Source: Candidatus Magnetominusculus dajiuhuensis
Lineage (GTDB): Bacteria > Nitrospirota > Thermodesulfovibrionia > Thermodesulfovibrionales > Magnetobacteriaceae
DNA length: 34,892 bases
Direction: 5' to 3'
NCBI GenBank assembly: GCA_015233465.1
Contig: JADFXP010000027.1
Span: 1 to 34,892 of the forward strand
Numbering within the stretch: the first letter of the stretch is position 1; every line of letters starts with the position of its first letter. Position numbers and translations under genes: made by a program. Shown here piece by piece: positions 24,285 through 33,161 of this stretch. The notes under the pieces are model-generated. The model ran no database searches. It worked only from the letters and a program-made list of their open reading frames with translations, and was not told the DNA's origin.

Positions 24285-24353
24285 GTTAACCTCCTTCTTC
24301 TTGGTCAATTTTGTTGATCAATTGCCTGAAAATCAAGCAACGGTGGTTAATTA

Positions 24354-25031
24354 TTAGACAAAAAATCTTGAATAAAAATTATTTGCCCTTATAATATATG
24401 GTGGGAATAATCTGTTGGTTTCCTCATGCAGTTCATTATGATCAATCGGCTCGTCTTTCATCCAAGTATTGATGATCTCAGGTGTTACTTCAATATGAAA
24501 TTGGAAGGCATATACTTTTTCACCATATTTAAACCCTTGATTTGGAAAGAGTTCAGTGCTTGCAAGCCTGACTGCTCCTTTAGGAATGTCAAAAGTCTCG
24601 CCATGCCAGTGAAATACAGTTAAGGTTTTTTTGTCTGGATTAATCAGAGTTGAAAATTTTTCATCCTTTTTGCCGTCATCAGTTACCTCAAGATTATACC
24701 AGCCTATCTCTTTTCCCTTCCCTTTATATACATCTGTAGATAAAGCCCTTGCTATAAGCTGCGCCCCAAGACAAATCCCAAGTATCCTTTTGTCGTCTTT
24801 TATAAATTCATTAATAATATCAATCTCATCAGTAAGATATGGATAAATCTTTGCATCATGTACGCTCATAGGCCCGCCCATAATAACTAATGTATCGTAA
24901 TCAGCACTGTCAGGACACAACTGAGTCTTTAGATTAACTATAGTATATGGAATCTTTTTATTCAAAAGATAATCTTCTATTGTGCCTGGGCCTTCATGAT
25001 CTATATTTTTTAATATTAGTACGTTTGACAT
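24354..25031 (-). CDS. Class I glutamine amidotransferase-like protein
   Basis: This 225-residue stand-alone GATase1 domain has the nucleophile Cys87 in GICLGAQLIA, and His179 and Glu181 in FQFHIE complete the triad. HWHGETFDIP is typical of the GMP-synthase-like stand-alone group (GuaA N-domain family), many of which are annotated only as type 1 glutamine amidotransferases. No synthase partner is adjacent, so the acceptor is unknown. GGAGG lies 4-5 nt before the ATG. Confidence 0.85.
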   Translation of the reverse strand: MSNVLILKNIDHEGPGTIEDYLLNKKIPYTIVNLKTQLCPDSADYDTLVIMGGPMSVHDAKIYPYLTDEIDIINEFIKDDKRILGICLGAQLIARALSTDVYKGKGKEIGWYNLEVTDDGKKDEKFSTLINPDKKTLTVFHWHGETFDIPKGAVRLASTELFPNQGFKYGEKVYAFQFHIEVTPEIINTWMKDEPIDHNELHEETNRLFPPYIIRANNFYSRFFV

Positions 25032-25318
25032 GATAACCTCCTATCCCTTACAAAAATCTACAAAGTAATAGCCGTCTGAATAGTTATGGAGTAATTATTA
25101 ATAAAGTTCTTAAAAGTTCAAACAGTTTACTACGCAGAACTTTGTTTCCTTTAAGTAGATTGATTTATTTTTAATGAAGCGTTATTTCTAAGTTTTTTAC
25201 TATAACATAAGGAAAAATACTTTGTAAAGCTATTTTATTAATTTTTTTAAATAAAAAATATTTTTTGCATTAAATGCCTGAAAAAAAAGGATTTATTAAA
25301 TTAAAAATTATATGAATA

Positions 25319-25348
25319 TTGTTTTTTATGAATATTATACTATATAAT
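25319..25348 (+). promoter_or_regulatory. Probable gapA-pgk promoter
   Basis: TTGTTT, an 18-nt spacer and TATAAT (25343-25348) lie about 105 nt before the gapA ATG. The 426-nt gap 25032-25457 is very A/T-rich. Apart from this and a loose AAAGTTCT..AGAACTTT inverted repeat near 25103-25143, nothing is seen in it. Confidence 0.55.
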
Positions 25349-25427
25349 CTGTAAGTATGAATTATTTGATATTTTTAGCAAGTTTACTTTAAAATGGACA
25401 AAAGCTCAAATGCTTATACCCATTTAA

Positions 25428-26462
<1,035 letters not shown>

Positions 26463-26469
26463 TATAATT

Positions 26470-27666
26470 ATGGCAACATTTAAAAAACTTGTAATAACTG
26501 ACCTAAACTTAAAAGGTAAAAAGGTATTTATCAGGGTGGATTTTAATGTACCTTTAGATGATTCCCAAAATATTACCGATGATACAAGGATAAAAAGGGC
26601 TTTGCCTACTATCACTAAAGCTATTGATATGGGAGGAAGGGTTGTTCTTGCCTCACATCTTGGCAGACCAAAGGGAAAGGTAAACCCTGCATTGTCTCTA
26701 AAACCAGTTGCTGAGCGGCTTTCAAAGCTGCTTGGCAGACCTGTAGTATTTGCTAAAGACTGCATTGGTTCTGAAGTAGAGTCCTTAGTCAAAGGTCTGA
26801 AAGATGGAGATGTAATGCTGCTTGAAAATCTTCGTTTTCATGATGCTGAGACCAAAAACGATGAGACTTTTTCAAAGGCTCTTGCAGGATTAGTAGATGT
26901 TTATGTTAATGATGCCTTTGGAACTGCTCATAGGGCGCATTCCTCTACTGCTGGTATTACTAAATTTGTAAAACAGGCTGCTGCCGGATTTCTCTTAGAG
27001 AAGGAGATTAATTATCTCTCTGGCGCAGTTAATAATCCAGAGCGTCCATTTGTCGCAATAATCGGCGGAGCTAAGGTCTCTGGAAAGATTGATGTACTTG
27101 AAAACTTGGCTGATAAGGTTAATGCAGTTATTGTCGGCGGCGGTATGGCTAATACATTTTTTAAATCAAGGGGATATGCAATAGGCGATTCTCTTTGTGA
27201 AGATGAGATGCTTGAAACTGCAAAGACTATTACTACAAAACTTGAAAAAAATAATGTCAAGTTTTATCTTCCTACTGATTGTGTAGTTGCTAAAGATATT
27301 GAGCCAGGTACAGAAACGAAGATCGTTCCAGTTGATAAGGTTCCTGCTGGATGGAAGATATTAGATATTGGACCTGAATCTTCTAAATTGTTCAAATCTG
27401 CGCTATCAGATGCTAAGACTATTGTATGGAATGGGCCTATGGGAATGTTTGAACAAGAGGCATTTTCAAAAGGTACATATTCGCTAGCCCATGCAGTTGC
27501 AGAATCTAAGGCTGTCAGTATAATCGGCGGCGGAGATTCCGTGCTTGCAGTTAAACGCGCAGGCGTAGAAGATAAAGTTACTTTTATCTCAACTGGCGGC
27601 GGCGCTTCTTTAGAATTGTTAGAAGGCAAGATCCTTCCAGGACTTGCTGCTTTAACAGATAAATAA
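26470..27666 (+). CDS. pgk: Phosphoglycerate kinase
   Basis: This 398-residue monomeric kinase makes ATP from 1,3-bisphosphoglycerate. It has RVDFNVP near the N-terminus, LASHLGRPKG, LLENLRFH, the GGAKVSGKI hinge, WNGPMGMFE, and a closing GGGDSV/STGGGASLE nucleotide-binding segment. Length and motifs are standard. It lies 7 nt after gapA. No tpiA follows; a palindromic repeat and a glycosyltransferase come next. Confidence 0.97.
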   Translation: MATFKKLVITDLNLKGKKVFIRVDFNVPLDDSQNITDDTRIKRALPTITKAIDMGGRVVLASHLGRPKGKVNPALSLKPVAERLSKLLGRPVVFAKDCIGSEVESLVKGLKDGDVMLLENLRFHDAETKNDETFSKALAGLVDVYVNDAFGTAHRAHSSTAGITKFVKQAAAGFLLEKEINYLSGAVNNPERPFVAIIGGAKVSGKIDVLENLADKVNAVIVGGGMANTFFKSRGYAIGDSLCEDEMLETAKTITTKLEKNNVKFYLPTDCVVAKDIEPGTETKIVPVDKVPAGWKILDIGPESSKLFKSALSDAKTIVWNGPMGMFEQEAFSKGTYSLAHAVAESKAVSIIGGGDSVLAVKRAGVEDKVTFISTGGGASLELLEGKILPGLAALTDK

Positions 27667-27683
27667 ATTTTTAAAGTATTTTT

Positions 27684-27722
27684 CAAGGGGCAGGGTCTAC
27701 GACCTTGCCCCTTGACCCCATT
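27684..27722. repeat. Dispersed palindromic repeat R1, copy d
   Basis: CAAGGGGCAGGGTC and GACCTTGCCCCTTG form one long hairpin, followed by GACCCCATTA, the right end of the R1 family. It lies 18 nt after the pgk stop and may act as a terminator or 3'-end stabiliser. Confidence 0.65.
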
Positions 27723-28769
27723 ATGACAAATCTACGAATATTTGGATTATTCTGCGGGCTGGTTAGTTTGATTTTCACTTTTCGTTATTATAGACGAGAT
27801 AGATGGAATAGGACTAATTTTTTACTGCTTTTTTCTTTTACTATTTTTTTAATCCTTGTTAATATAAATCCCAATATACTTAATTCATTAAGAGACCTGC
27901 TGTCTTTTGAGAAAATGCAATATGGAAGGATTATTGCCCTGCTTATTTTGTCCGATTTATTTTTATTGTTTTATACATTCTATATCAGGGCAAATCTGGA
28001 TTCATCTCATGAACAATTCGATTTATTAATACGTAAATTAAGCGCATCTTCTATTTCAGATGTCGAAATTGAATCACTTCGTTCTAAAGCAATAATAATT
28101 GTTATGCCTGCATATAACGAAGAAGAAAACCTTAAGACTCTTCTGCCTAAAATTCCATCTGAGATCAGAGGATTATCAGTCGGTGTCTTAGTTTTAGATG
28201 ATGGGAGTACTGATGAGACTGTAAATGTTGTTAAAAGCATGAATTTTGTGTGTATTCAAAATATCATTCATAGAGGACAAGGAGCTGCAAATAGGCTTGG
28301 TTATGATATACTTTTATCTCTAAATACTCAAATCTGCGTAACAATGGATGCAGATAATCAGCATAGACCTGAAGACCTCGAAACACTTATCTCAGCTATT
28401 CTTGACAAAAATTATGACCTTGTAATCGGTTCAAGGATGATTGGGGCAACTGAAAAAAATAGTCCGCTAAGGCTTGCAGGTGTAGTTATTTTTTCGTGGA
28501 TTATCTCTCGTATAACTGGAATTAAACTTACAGATTGCTCAAGCGGATATAAGGCTATGAATAGAAAATGGCTTAAAACTATAAAACTAAGAGAAGATCA
28601 ATTTCAAGCTACCGAAGTTATCATCAGCACAGCTAAAGGCGGCCTTTCCATTGGTGAAGTCCCTATTACTATGGCTGTCAGAATCCATGGAAAGAGCAAA
28701 AAAGGACCAGACTTAACCTATGGACTGCATTTTGCACGAGTCTTATTTAAAACTTGGATTAAAAAATAA
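27723..28769 (+). CDS. Family 2 glycosyltransferase with N-terminal membrane domain
   Basis: From the ATG at 27723 this is a 348-residue protein (an upstream TTG sits in the repeat). Three hydrophobic segments in residues about 3-95 resemble a DUF2304-type membrane domain. The rest is a GT2/DPM1-like catalytic domain: VMPAYNEEENL, VLDDGSTDET, the metal-binding DADNQH, SSGYKAMNR, and the catalytic QFQATE region. It probably transfers a sugar from a nucleotide sugar to a polyprenyl phosphate at the inner membrane. No ribosome site is obvious, so expression may depend on readthrough from pgk. There is no polysaccharide cluster around it. Confidence 0.85.
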   Translation: MTNLRIFGLFCGLVSLIFTFRYYRRDRWNRTNFLLLFSFTIFLILVNINPNILNSLRDLLSFEKMQYGRIIALLILSDLFLLFYTFYIRANLDSSHEQFDLLIRKLSASSISDVEIESLRSKAIIIVMPAYNEEENLKTLLPKIPSEIRGLSVGVLVLDDGSTDETVNVVKSMNFVCIQNIIHRGQGAANRLGYDILLSLNTQICVTMDADNQHRPEDLETLISAILDKNYDLVIGSRMIGATEKNSPLRLAGVVIFSWIISRITGIKLTDCSSGYKAMNRKWLKTIKLREDQFQATEVIISTAKGGLSIGEVPITMAVRIHGKSKKGPDLTYGLHFARVLFKTWIKK

Positions 28770-28784
28770 AGATTAAAGATTAAA

Positions 28785-28870
28785 AGAATGAGGGCTCTGC
28801 CCTTGTTATCTACCGGCTCCCGCAAAGGGATTTTTGAAACGGGTCTGAGACCCTCCCTTTGAACCCATTA
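28785..28870. repeat. Dispersed palindromic repeat R1, copy c, with nested insert
   Basis: It has the R1 layout (GAGGGCTCTGCCC ... CGCAAAGGGA ... TCCCTTTGAACCCATTA). The central loop is replaced by a 24-nt piece at 28831-28854 containing GGGTCT-G-AGACCC. A close relative of that piece is inside the R2 copy at 29216-29239. The gap 28770-29275 holds this and two R2 copies and no gene. Confidence 0.7.
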
Positions 28871-29005
28871 ATCTTTATATACTGCTGTTAAATGTGTTAT
28901 TAAGTAAATCTTGTTTAAATTTCCCTTTTTTTGAAAATCTCTCGTGATACTAATTTGCAATTCAAAAGGTAAAATAATATAATATACTGAAACAGAAATT
29001 AACAA

Positions 29006-29068
29006 CGTAGGGGCAATTGCATTTGCCCTGTTCGTTTACCAAGAGGGCAGGTTCAATAGCCTCTACGT
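29006..29068. repeat. Dispersed palindromic repeat R2, copy d
   Basis: It runs from ACGTAGGGGCA to CTCTACGTTTT with internal GGGCAAT..TTGCCC-type hairpins. It is diverged from copies a and c and shortened in the middle. Confidence 0.6.
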
Positions 29069-29150
29069 TTTATGTTTCTCTATGAAAATATTACTATACT
29101 AATTGCAAATAGGTATGAGCAGGCGTCCTAAACTAAGCTGCTTTCATAAA

Positions 29151-29251
29151 ACCGTATTTAACCCTTGTGGTTACCCTGATTACATGTAGGCTAAACGCAA
29201 AAAAGGGCAGCCACAGGGTCTAAGACCCGTTACAAAAAAGCTGCCCCTACG
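29151..29251. repeat. Dispersed palindromic repeat R2, copy b, with nested insert
   Basis: It matches copy a including its outer left flank (ACCGTATTT) but lacks a 9-nt CGTAGGGGT block. A 24-nt piece with GGGTCT-A-AGACCC (29216-29239) replaces the 3-nt AGG of copy a. Confidence 0.75.
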
Positions 29252-29275
29252 TCTACATATTTATACTTTTATGAA

Positions 29276-30259
29276 CTATTCCAGTGGTTTAGCTGGCTCC
29301 TCTGGTTTTGGAGAATCTGCTGGTTTTTCAGTATCTTCAGGTTTGACTTCTTCTTTTGGCTTAGCTACTTTTTTCGGTCGTTTATGTTTTTTCGCTTTCA
29401 TTATTTTAGCTGCTTCAGCGGGTTTAACTACTGCGTCAGTTTTAACTGCTGTGTCAGCAGGTTTAGCGGTCTCAGCAGGTTTTGCAGCCTCGTCAGGCTT
29501 TTTAGTTTCCTCAGGTTTGGCAGCTTCGTCAGGTTTTTTTGCTTCCTCAGGTTTAGCCGCTTCATCAGGTTTTTTAGTTTCCTCAGGTTTAGCAGCTTCG
29601 TCAGGCTTTTTAGTTTCGTCAGGTTTAGCAGCCTCCTCAGGTTTAGCAGCCTCTTCAGGCTTAGCAGCTTCCTCAGGTTTAGCCGCTTCATCAGACTTTT
29701 TAGAATCATCAACTTTTACCGCGTCATCAAAACCATCAAGATGGGGCATTTTCATCCCGCCGTTTAGCATTGGGAAAAATGGCAGCCAGCCATTGCGCAC
29801 AATATTAACCAGTCCAAATTGAAAACCTACTATGCCCTTACAATAGTTGAAAAATCCAATTTGTAGTCCGTAAACTCTTACAGCTATATTAGCAATACCC
29901 ATCTGTATACCATAAACAGTCTTAGTTGCTTCATTTCCAAATCCAGCAAATTGCACTCCATAAACATTTTCTACTTTGTTGGCAAGTCCTGTCATTTGTA
30001 ATCCGTATATATTACGCTCGGCGCTAAAGCCAAGTCCCATATCCATACCCCAGACATCTCTATTTTTTCCATAAATAATTGACATTCTCAGGCCATAAAC
30101 ATCCCAATTTTCGCCAAAAACTTGAATAGGTGCCCAAATTGCTAATTGAATAGGTATCCAGCCCTCTCGCACAGGTTCTTGAACGCTGTCCTCGGCTATG
30201 GCGAAAAGTGGTAGTGTTAGTATTATTAGCATTAATATCTCAATTAGTCGTTTTTTCAT
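29276..30259 (-). CDS. Exported repeat protein with Lys/Pro/Glu-rich tail (LA_2272-like)
   Basis: This 327-residue protein has a signal peptide (1-22, cleavage after AIA). Residues about 30-160 form short repeats of about 21 residues built on (V/I)YG(L/V)Q-(M/F/I)-G(L/I/F), typical of the LA_2272 surface-repeat family and probably beta-rich. Residues about 183-265 are tandem AAKPEE/KKPDE units with almost no hydrophobic residue, followed by a lysine-rich patch (KAKKHKRPKK) and an acidic/proline end. The tail is probably extended and could span periplasm or peptidoglycan. No partner gene is adjacent. The ATG lies 10 nt after a GGAAA-type weak ribosome site. Confidence 0.75.
   Translation of the reverse strand: MKKRLIEILMLIILTLPLFAIAEDSVQEPVREGWIPIQLAIWAPIQVFGENWDVYGLRMSIIYGKNRDVWGMDMGLGFSAERNIYGLQMTGLANKVENVYGVQFAGFGNEATKTVYGIQMGIANIAVRVYGLQIGFFNYCKGIVGFQFGLVNIVRNGWLPFFPMLNGGMKMPHLDGFDDAVKVDDSKKSDEAAKPEEAAKPEEAAKPEEAAKPDETKKPDEAAKPEETKKPDEAAKPEEAKKPDEAAKPEETKKPDEAAKPAETAKPADTAVKTDAVVKPAEAAKIMKAKKHKRPKKVAKPKEEVKPEDTEKPADSPKPEEPAKPLE
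29462..29690 (-). repeat. In-gene tandem repeat encoding (AAKPEE/KKPDE)n
   Basis: It is an 18-nt period with 36-nt higher-order units (TCAGGTTTAGCAGCTTCG-type on the plus strand) inside the exported protein gene. All units keep the frame. The array also opens a long false ORF on the plus strand. Confidence 0.8.
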
Positions 30260-30336
30260 ATTTTCTTTCCCTTACGGTCGCCCGTTGTTTAAGAGGGCAG
30301 ATAGCCTTATGCCTTTTACTAACCCTCACTAAAAAA

Positions 30337-31065
30337 TTAAGATTTATAATAATTACCCGCTGCACTTTTTAATTCATCAATTATTTCTAAGGCTGCACTC
30401 TGAGGCGAAGATGATTTATATATTGCAGAGCCGACAATCGGAAACACATTATGCCCAGAAGCAGCAGCAAAAGCCTCTTTTATTGAACCTCCTTGAGTCC
30501 CAAAACCCGGCATCATCAATGTTGTTGGTGTAGACGATGATAATACTCCAAGTGCTATTTTTTTAATTATATCAGGCTTTGTTCCGGGCAGTACAAAATT
30601 GCGTACCCCAAGTTCTATACCCATTTTATATATTATATCTACTGACTTATCAGCAACAAATCCTCCCTCAGATTCCAGATATGCCTGATGTGTCATCACT
30701 CCTCCTATAATCGGAGTTAAATTTGACTTAAAAGCACCATCTACAAAGGCAGTAAGAGTCTTAGGTCCTGCCTGCGGGAAAAATATTACTGCATCCACTC
30801 CTCCATCTCTACATGTTTCAGCAAAGGTCTTTCCCATTTGTGGAATGTCAGAACCAGCCTTTTGATGATCATAAATTACTGGTAAAGGCTTAATATTTTT
30901 TAATGCCTTAACAACCTTAGATAAGCCATGCCGCAGTCCCAAAGTAAAACCAATCTTATACCCAACAATTTCTTCAAACCTTAGAGAAAGCTCTGCAATA
31001 CTTTCAGCCTCTTTTATTGAAGAAACATCTAATGATAAAATCAGTCCATATTTTTTATTAAACAT
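30337..31065 (-). CDS. pyrF: Orotidine-5'-phosphate decarboxylase, archaeal-like group
   Basis: This 242-residue TIM barrel decarboxylates OMP to UMP, the last step of pyrimidine synthesis. The catalytic tetrad is in YDHQKAGSDIP (Asp66, Lys69, Asp73), a form seen in many archaeal enzymes; E. coli-type PyrF has the DxKFHDIP form. SLDVSS at the N-terminus and MMPGFGTQGG and VGSAIY at the phosphate-binding end complete the family pattern. The ATG lies 4-6 nt after a weak site. It is a single gene, divergent from the histidine kinase, with no other pyr gene in view. Confidence 0.88.
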   Translation of the reverse strand: MFNKKYGLILSLDVSSIKEAESIAELSLRFEEIVGYKIGFTLGLRHGLSKVVKALKNIKPLPVIYDHQKAGSDIPQMGKTFAETCRDGGVDAVIFFPQAGPKTLTAFVDGAFKSNLTPIIGGVMTHQAYLESEGGFVADKSVDIIYKMGIELGVRNFVLPGTKPDIIKKIALGVLSSSTPTTLMMPGFGTQGGSIKEAFAAASGHNVFPIVGSAIYKSSSPQSAALEIIDELKSAAGNYYKS

Positions 31066-31194
31066 TTTTCACCATTGTTAATCTTATAATATTAAATCAT
31101 ATTTCGTCAATTTTGTAACTCAAAAAAGCATAATCCAGTAATTCTATGCAATTATTCATTTATTTAATTATATCAATAAGTTATAATTAGTGAA

Positions 31195-32253
31195 ATGTTT
31201 AAAGATAAAAATATAACAACTAAAGATTTATATTGGTTTTGTGTCGCAGCAGGCATATCAAGCTGGTTATTTGATTCATTTATAGAGGTGTATGTTTCAT
31301 TTGGGACTAATATAATAAAAGAGATATTTGCCCCTGATATACATGAAATATTTATTCGTTTTATATATTTAGGAGTTATAGTAGTATTTTATTTTTATTC
31401 ATCAAATTATATAAAGATTTTAGAGCAAAGTAATTTTCAAGGCAAAATGTATATGGAGCAGCTCATGCACGCAAATCATATGACGATATTAGGTTCTTTG
31501 GTCAATGGGACTGTCCATGACTTTAAAAATCCAAACAGTGTCTTATCGTCAAATGCCCCGCTTTTAATGGATATTTGGAGTGATCTTGAAAAAATATTAA
31601 AGGAATGTAATATCCCTAAAGATAATCTACTGGTTGGAGGGCTTGAGTTTAATGATGCGATAGAAACCGTGCCGCTGCTGCTAAATGGTATAAATGAAAG
31701 TTCTAAGAAAATGAATAATATAGTAGATGGGTTAAGGGAATTTTCAAATCTTAAAGATCCTTTTCCGAATAGCCTTGTAGATATTAATGATATAATTAAA
31801 TATTGTACTACATTAATGAGTTTTGGGCTTTGCAGAGGTGTCGAAAATTTAAAGATAGATTTGTCTCCTGATCTCCCTAAGATTAAAGGAAATAGAATAA
31901 AGATAGTCATAATTATCATGAATTTATTACAAAATGCCATTAGTTCTTTGAACCCAGGAGGAAGTGACCTTATAATCTCAACGTCTTTAAAAAATGACGG
32001 AAGTTATGTCATAATGAATTTGATTGATAATGGAAGAGGCATGACTGCTAATGAATTAAAAGAAATTTATCGTCCTTTTTTTACAACCTATCGAAAGGAT
32101 AAAAATCTTGGACTTGGGTTGTATACCGTAAATGCCTTGCTGAAAGATTTAAATGGAACGATTAAAATTAATTCAACACCAAGCAAAGGGACGGAAATTT
32201 TGATAGAATTTCCTGTATTGGAGGCTGCGCCCCCAAACCCTGCAAGGCATTAA
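31195..32253 (+). CDS. Membrane sensor histidine kinase
   Basis: This 352-residue protein has two membrane helices (about 15-35 and 52-70) and a short extracytoplasmic loop. The dimerisation/phosphoacceptor helix carries H108 in TVHDFKNP, and the HATPase domain carries QNAISSLN (N box), DNGRGM (G1), YRPFFTT (F box) and GLGLYTV (G2). It should autophosphorylate His108 and pass the phosphate to a response regulator, none of which is adjacent. A TATAAT at 31182-31187 lies only 7 nt before the ATG and there is no ribosome site, so the transcript may be leaderless. The last 10 or so codons are the first unit of a tandem repeat that continues past the stop. Confidence 0.88.
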   Translation: MFKDKNITTKDLYWFCVAAGISSWLFDSFIEVYVSFGTNIIKEIFAPDIHEIFIRFIYLGVIVVFYFYSSNYIKILEQSNFQGKMYMEQLMHANHMTILGSLVNGTVHDFKNPNSVLSSNAPLLMDIWSDLEKILKECNIPKDNLLVGGLEFNDAIETVPLLLNGINESSKKMNNIVDGLREFSNLKDPFPNSLVDINDIIKYCTTLMSFGLCRGVENLKIDLSPDLPKIKGNRIKIVIIIMNLLQNAISSLNPGGSDLIISTSLKNDGSYVIMNLIDNGRGMTANELKEIYRPFFTTYRKDKNLGLGLYTVNALLKDLNGTIKINSTPSKGTEILIEFPVLEAAPPNPARH

Positions 32254-32362
32254 GGTAATAATCTGTATTTGAGGCTGCGTCCTTAAATCTGCAAGGCATT
32301 AAGGTAATAATCTGTATTGGAGGCTGCGTCTTCAAATTCTGTTAGGCATTAAGATAATAAAT
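32215..32362 (+). repeat. Three 49-50 bp direct repeats at the kinase 3' end
   Basis: The units begin at about 32215, 32265 and 32314 and share GAGGCTGCG, GGCATTAAG and GTAATAATCTGTATT. The first overlaps the end of the kinase gene; the third runs into the leader of uppP. Each contains a GCATTAAGGTAATAATC stretch. There are no spacers, so it is not a CRISPR array. Confidence 0.85.
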
Positions 32363-32378
32363 AATAAGGAGAAATTAG

Positions 32379-33161
32379 ATGGACTTAGAAATAATAAAGG
32401 CAATCATCCTTGGTTTAACGCAAGGACTGACAGAATTTATCCCTATAAGTTCTACTGCGCATTTGATACTGATTCCTTGGATTTTTGGATGGAACGGGGA
32501 TGTTAATACTATGTCATTTGATATTGCGCTGCATGCTGGTACTTTACTAGCGCTTTTGGCATGTTTCTATAAAGAATGGATTGATCTTTTGCTAAAGAAA
32601 CGCAATATGCTATTACTTTTGATAGTAGCAACTATTCCAGCTGCGATTGTTGGGGCGCTGCTTGATCATTATGTAGAAAGAACTCTAAGAAGTCCGCTTA
32701 TAATCTCAATAAGTTTGGTTGTAATTGGAATAGTCATGTATATATCTGAAAAGAGATTTAAGACCAGCCGTTCATTTGATGAAATTACATTAAAGGATGC
32801 TGTAATAATCGGCATTTCACAGGCATTAGCAATAATACCAGGCGTTTCCCGCTCTGGAATAACGATTTCTTCAGGGTTGACAAGGGGTATAAACAGAGGG
32901 GACAGCGCCAGATTTTCATTTTTATTATCCACTCCGATAGTTGCAGGAGCGGTTTTGCTTCATGGTGTGTCAATACTTAAAGGGCATCATGAGATTGACA
33001 TTAGGCTTTTTTCAAGCGGAGTAATTGCGTCATTTGTTTCAGGGATAATCTCCATTAAATTTCTATTACAATTTTTTAAGAAACATTCTATGATGGTGTT
33101 TGTATATTATAGAATTGTGCTTGCAGTAATAATAGTAGCAGGGCTATGGGTGAAGGGTTAA
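32379..33161 (+). CDS. uppP: Undecaprenyl-diphosphatase
   Basis: This 260-residue, highly hydrophobic BacA-type enzyme recycles undecaprenyl pyrophosphate for peptidoglycan synthesis. QGLTEFIPISSTAHL near the N-terminus and PGVSRSGITI at about 150 hold the catalytic Glu, Ser, His and Arg residues. About seven to eight membrane helices are visible. AAGGAG lies 8 nt before the ATG. Its last 16 nt overlap the start of ftsK, linking envelope synthesis and chromosome segregation in one operon. Confidence 0.95.
   Translation: MDLEIIKAIILGLTQGLTEFIPISSTAHLILIPWIFGWNGDVNTMSFDIALHAGTLLALLACFYKEWIDLLLKKRNMLLLLIVATIPAAIVGALLDHYVERTLRSPLIISISLVVIGIVMYISEKRFKTSRSFDEITLKDAVIIGISQALAIIPGVSRSGITISSGLTRGINRGDSARFSFLLSTPIVAGAVLLHGVSILKGHHEIDIRLFSSGVIASFVSGIISIKFLLQFFKKHSMMVFVYYRIVLAVIIVAGLWVKG

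Noticed and set aside
24301..24321. TTGGTCAA..TTGATCAA inverted repeat as a terminator of the amidotransferase gene
   Set aside because: It is a short stem with a G-U pair and no U-tract, overlapping the ribosome-site region of the next gene; the evidence is too weak.
29271..29822. Plus-strand 183-residue frame rich in Ser/Ala/Gly/Phe
   Set aside because: It is antisense to the AAKPEE repeat array of the exported protein; the periodic DNA keeps several frames open. It has no independent family pattern.
32215..32362. Possible small CRISPR array
   Set aside because: The units are head-to-tail without unique spacers, the period is 49-50 bp throughout, and the first unit is coding. No cas gene is present.
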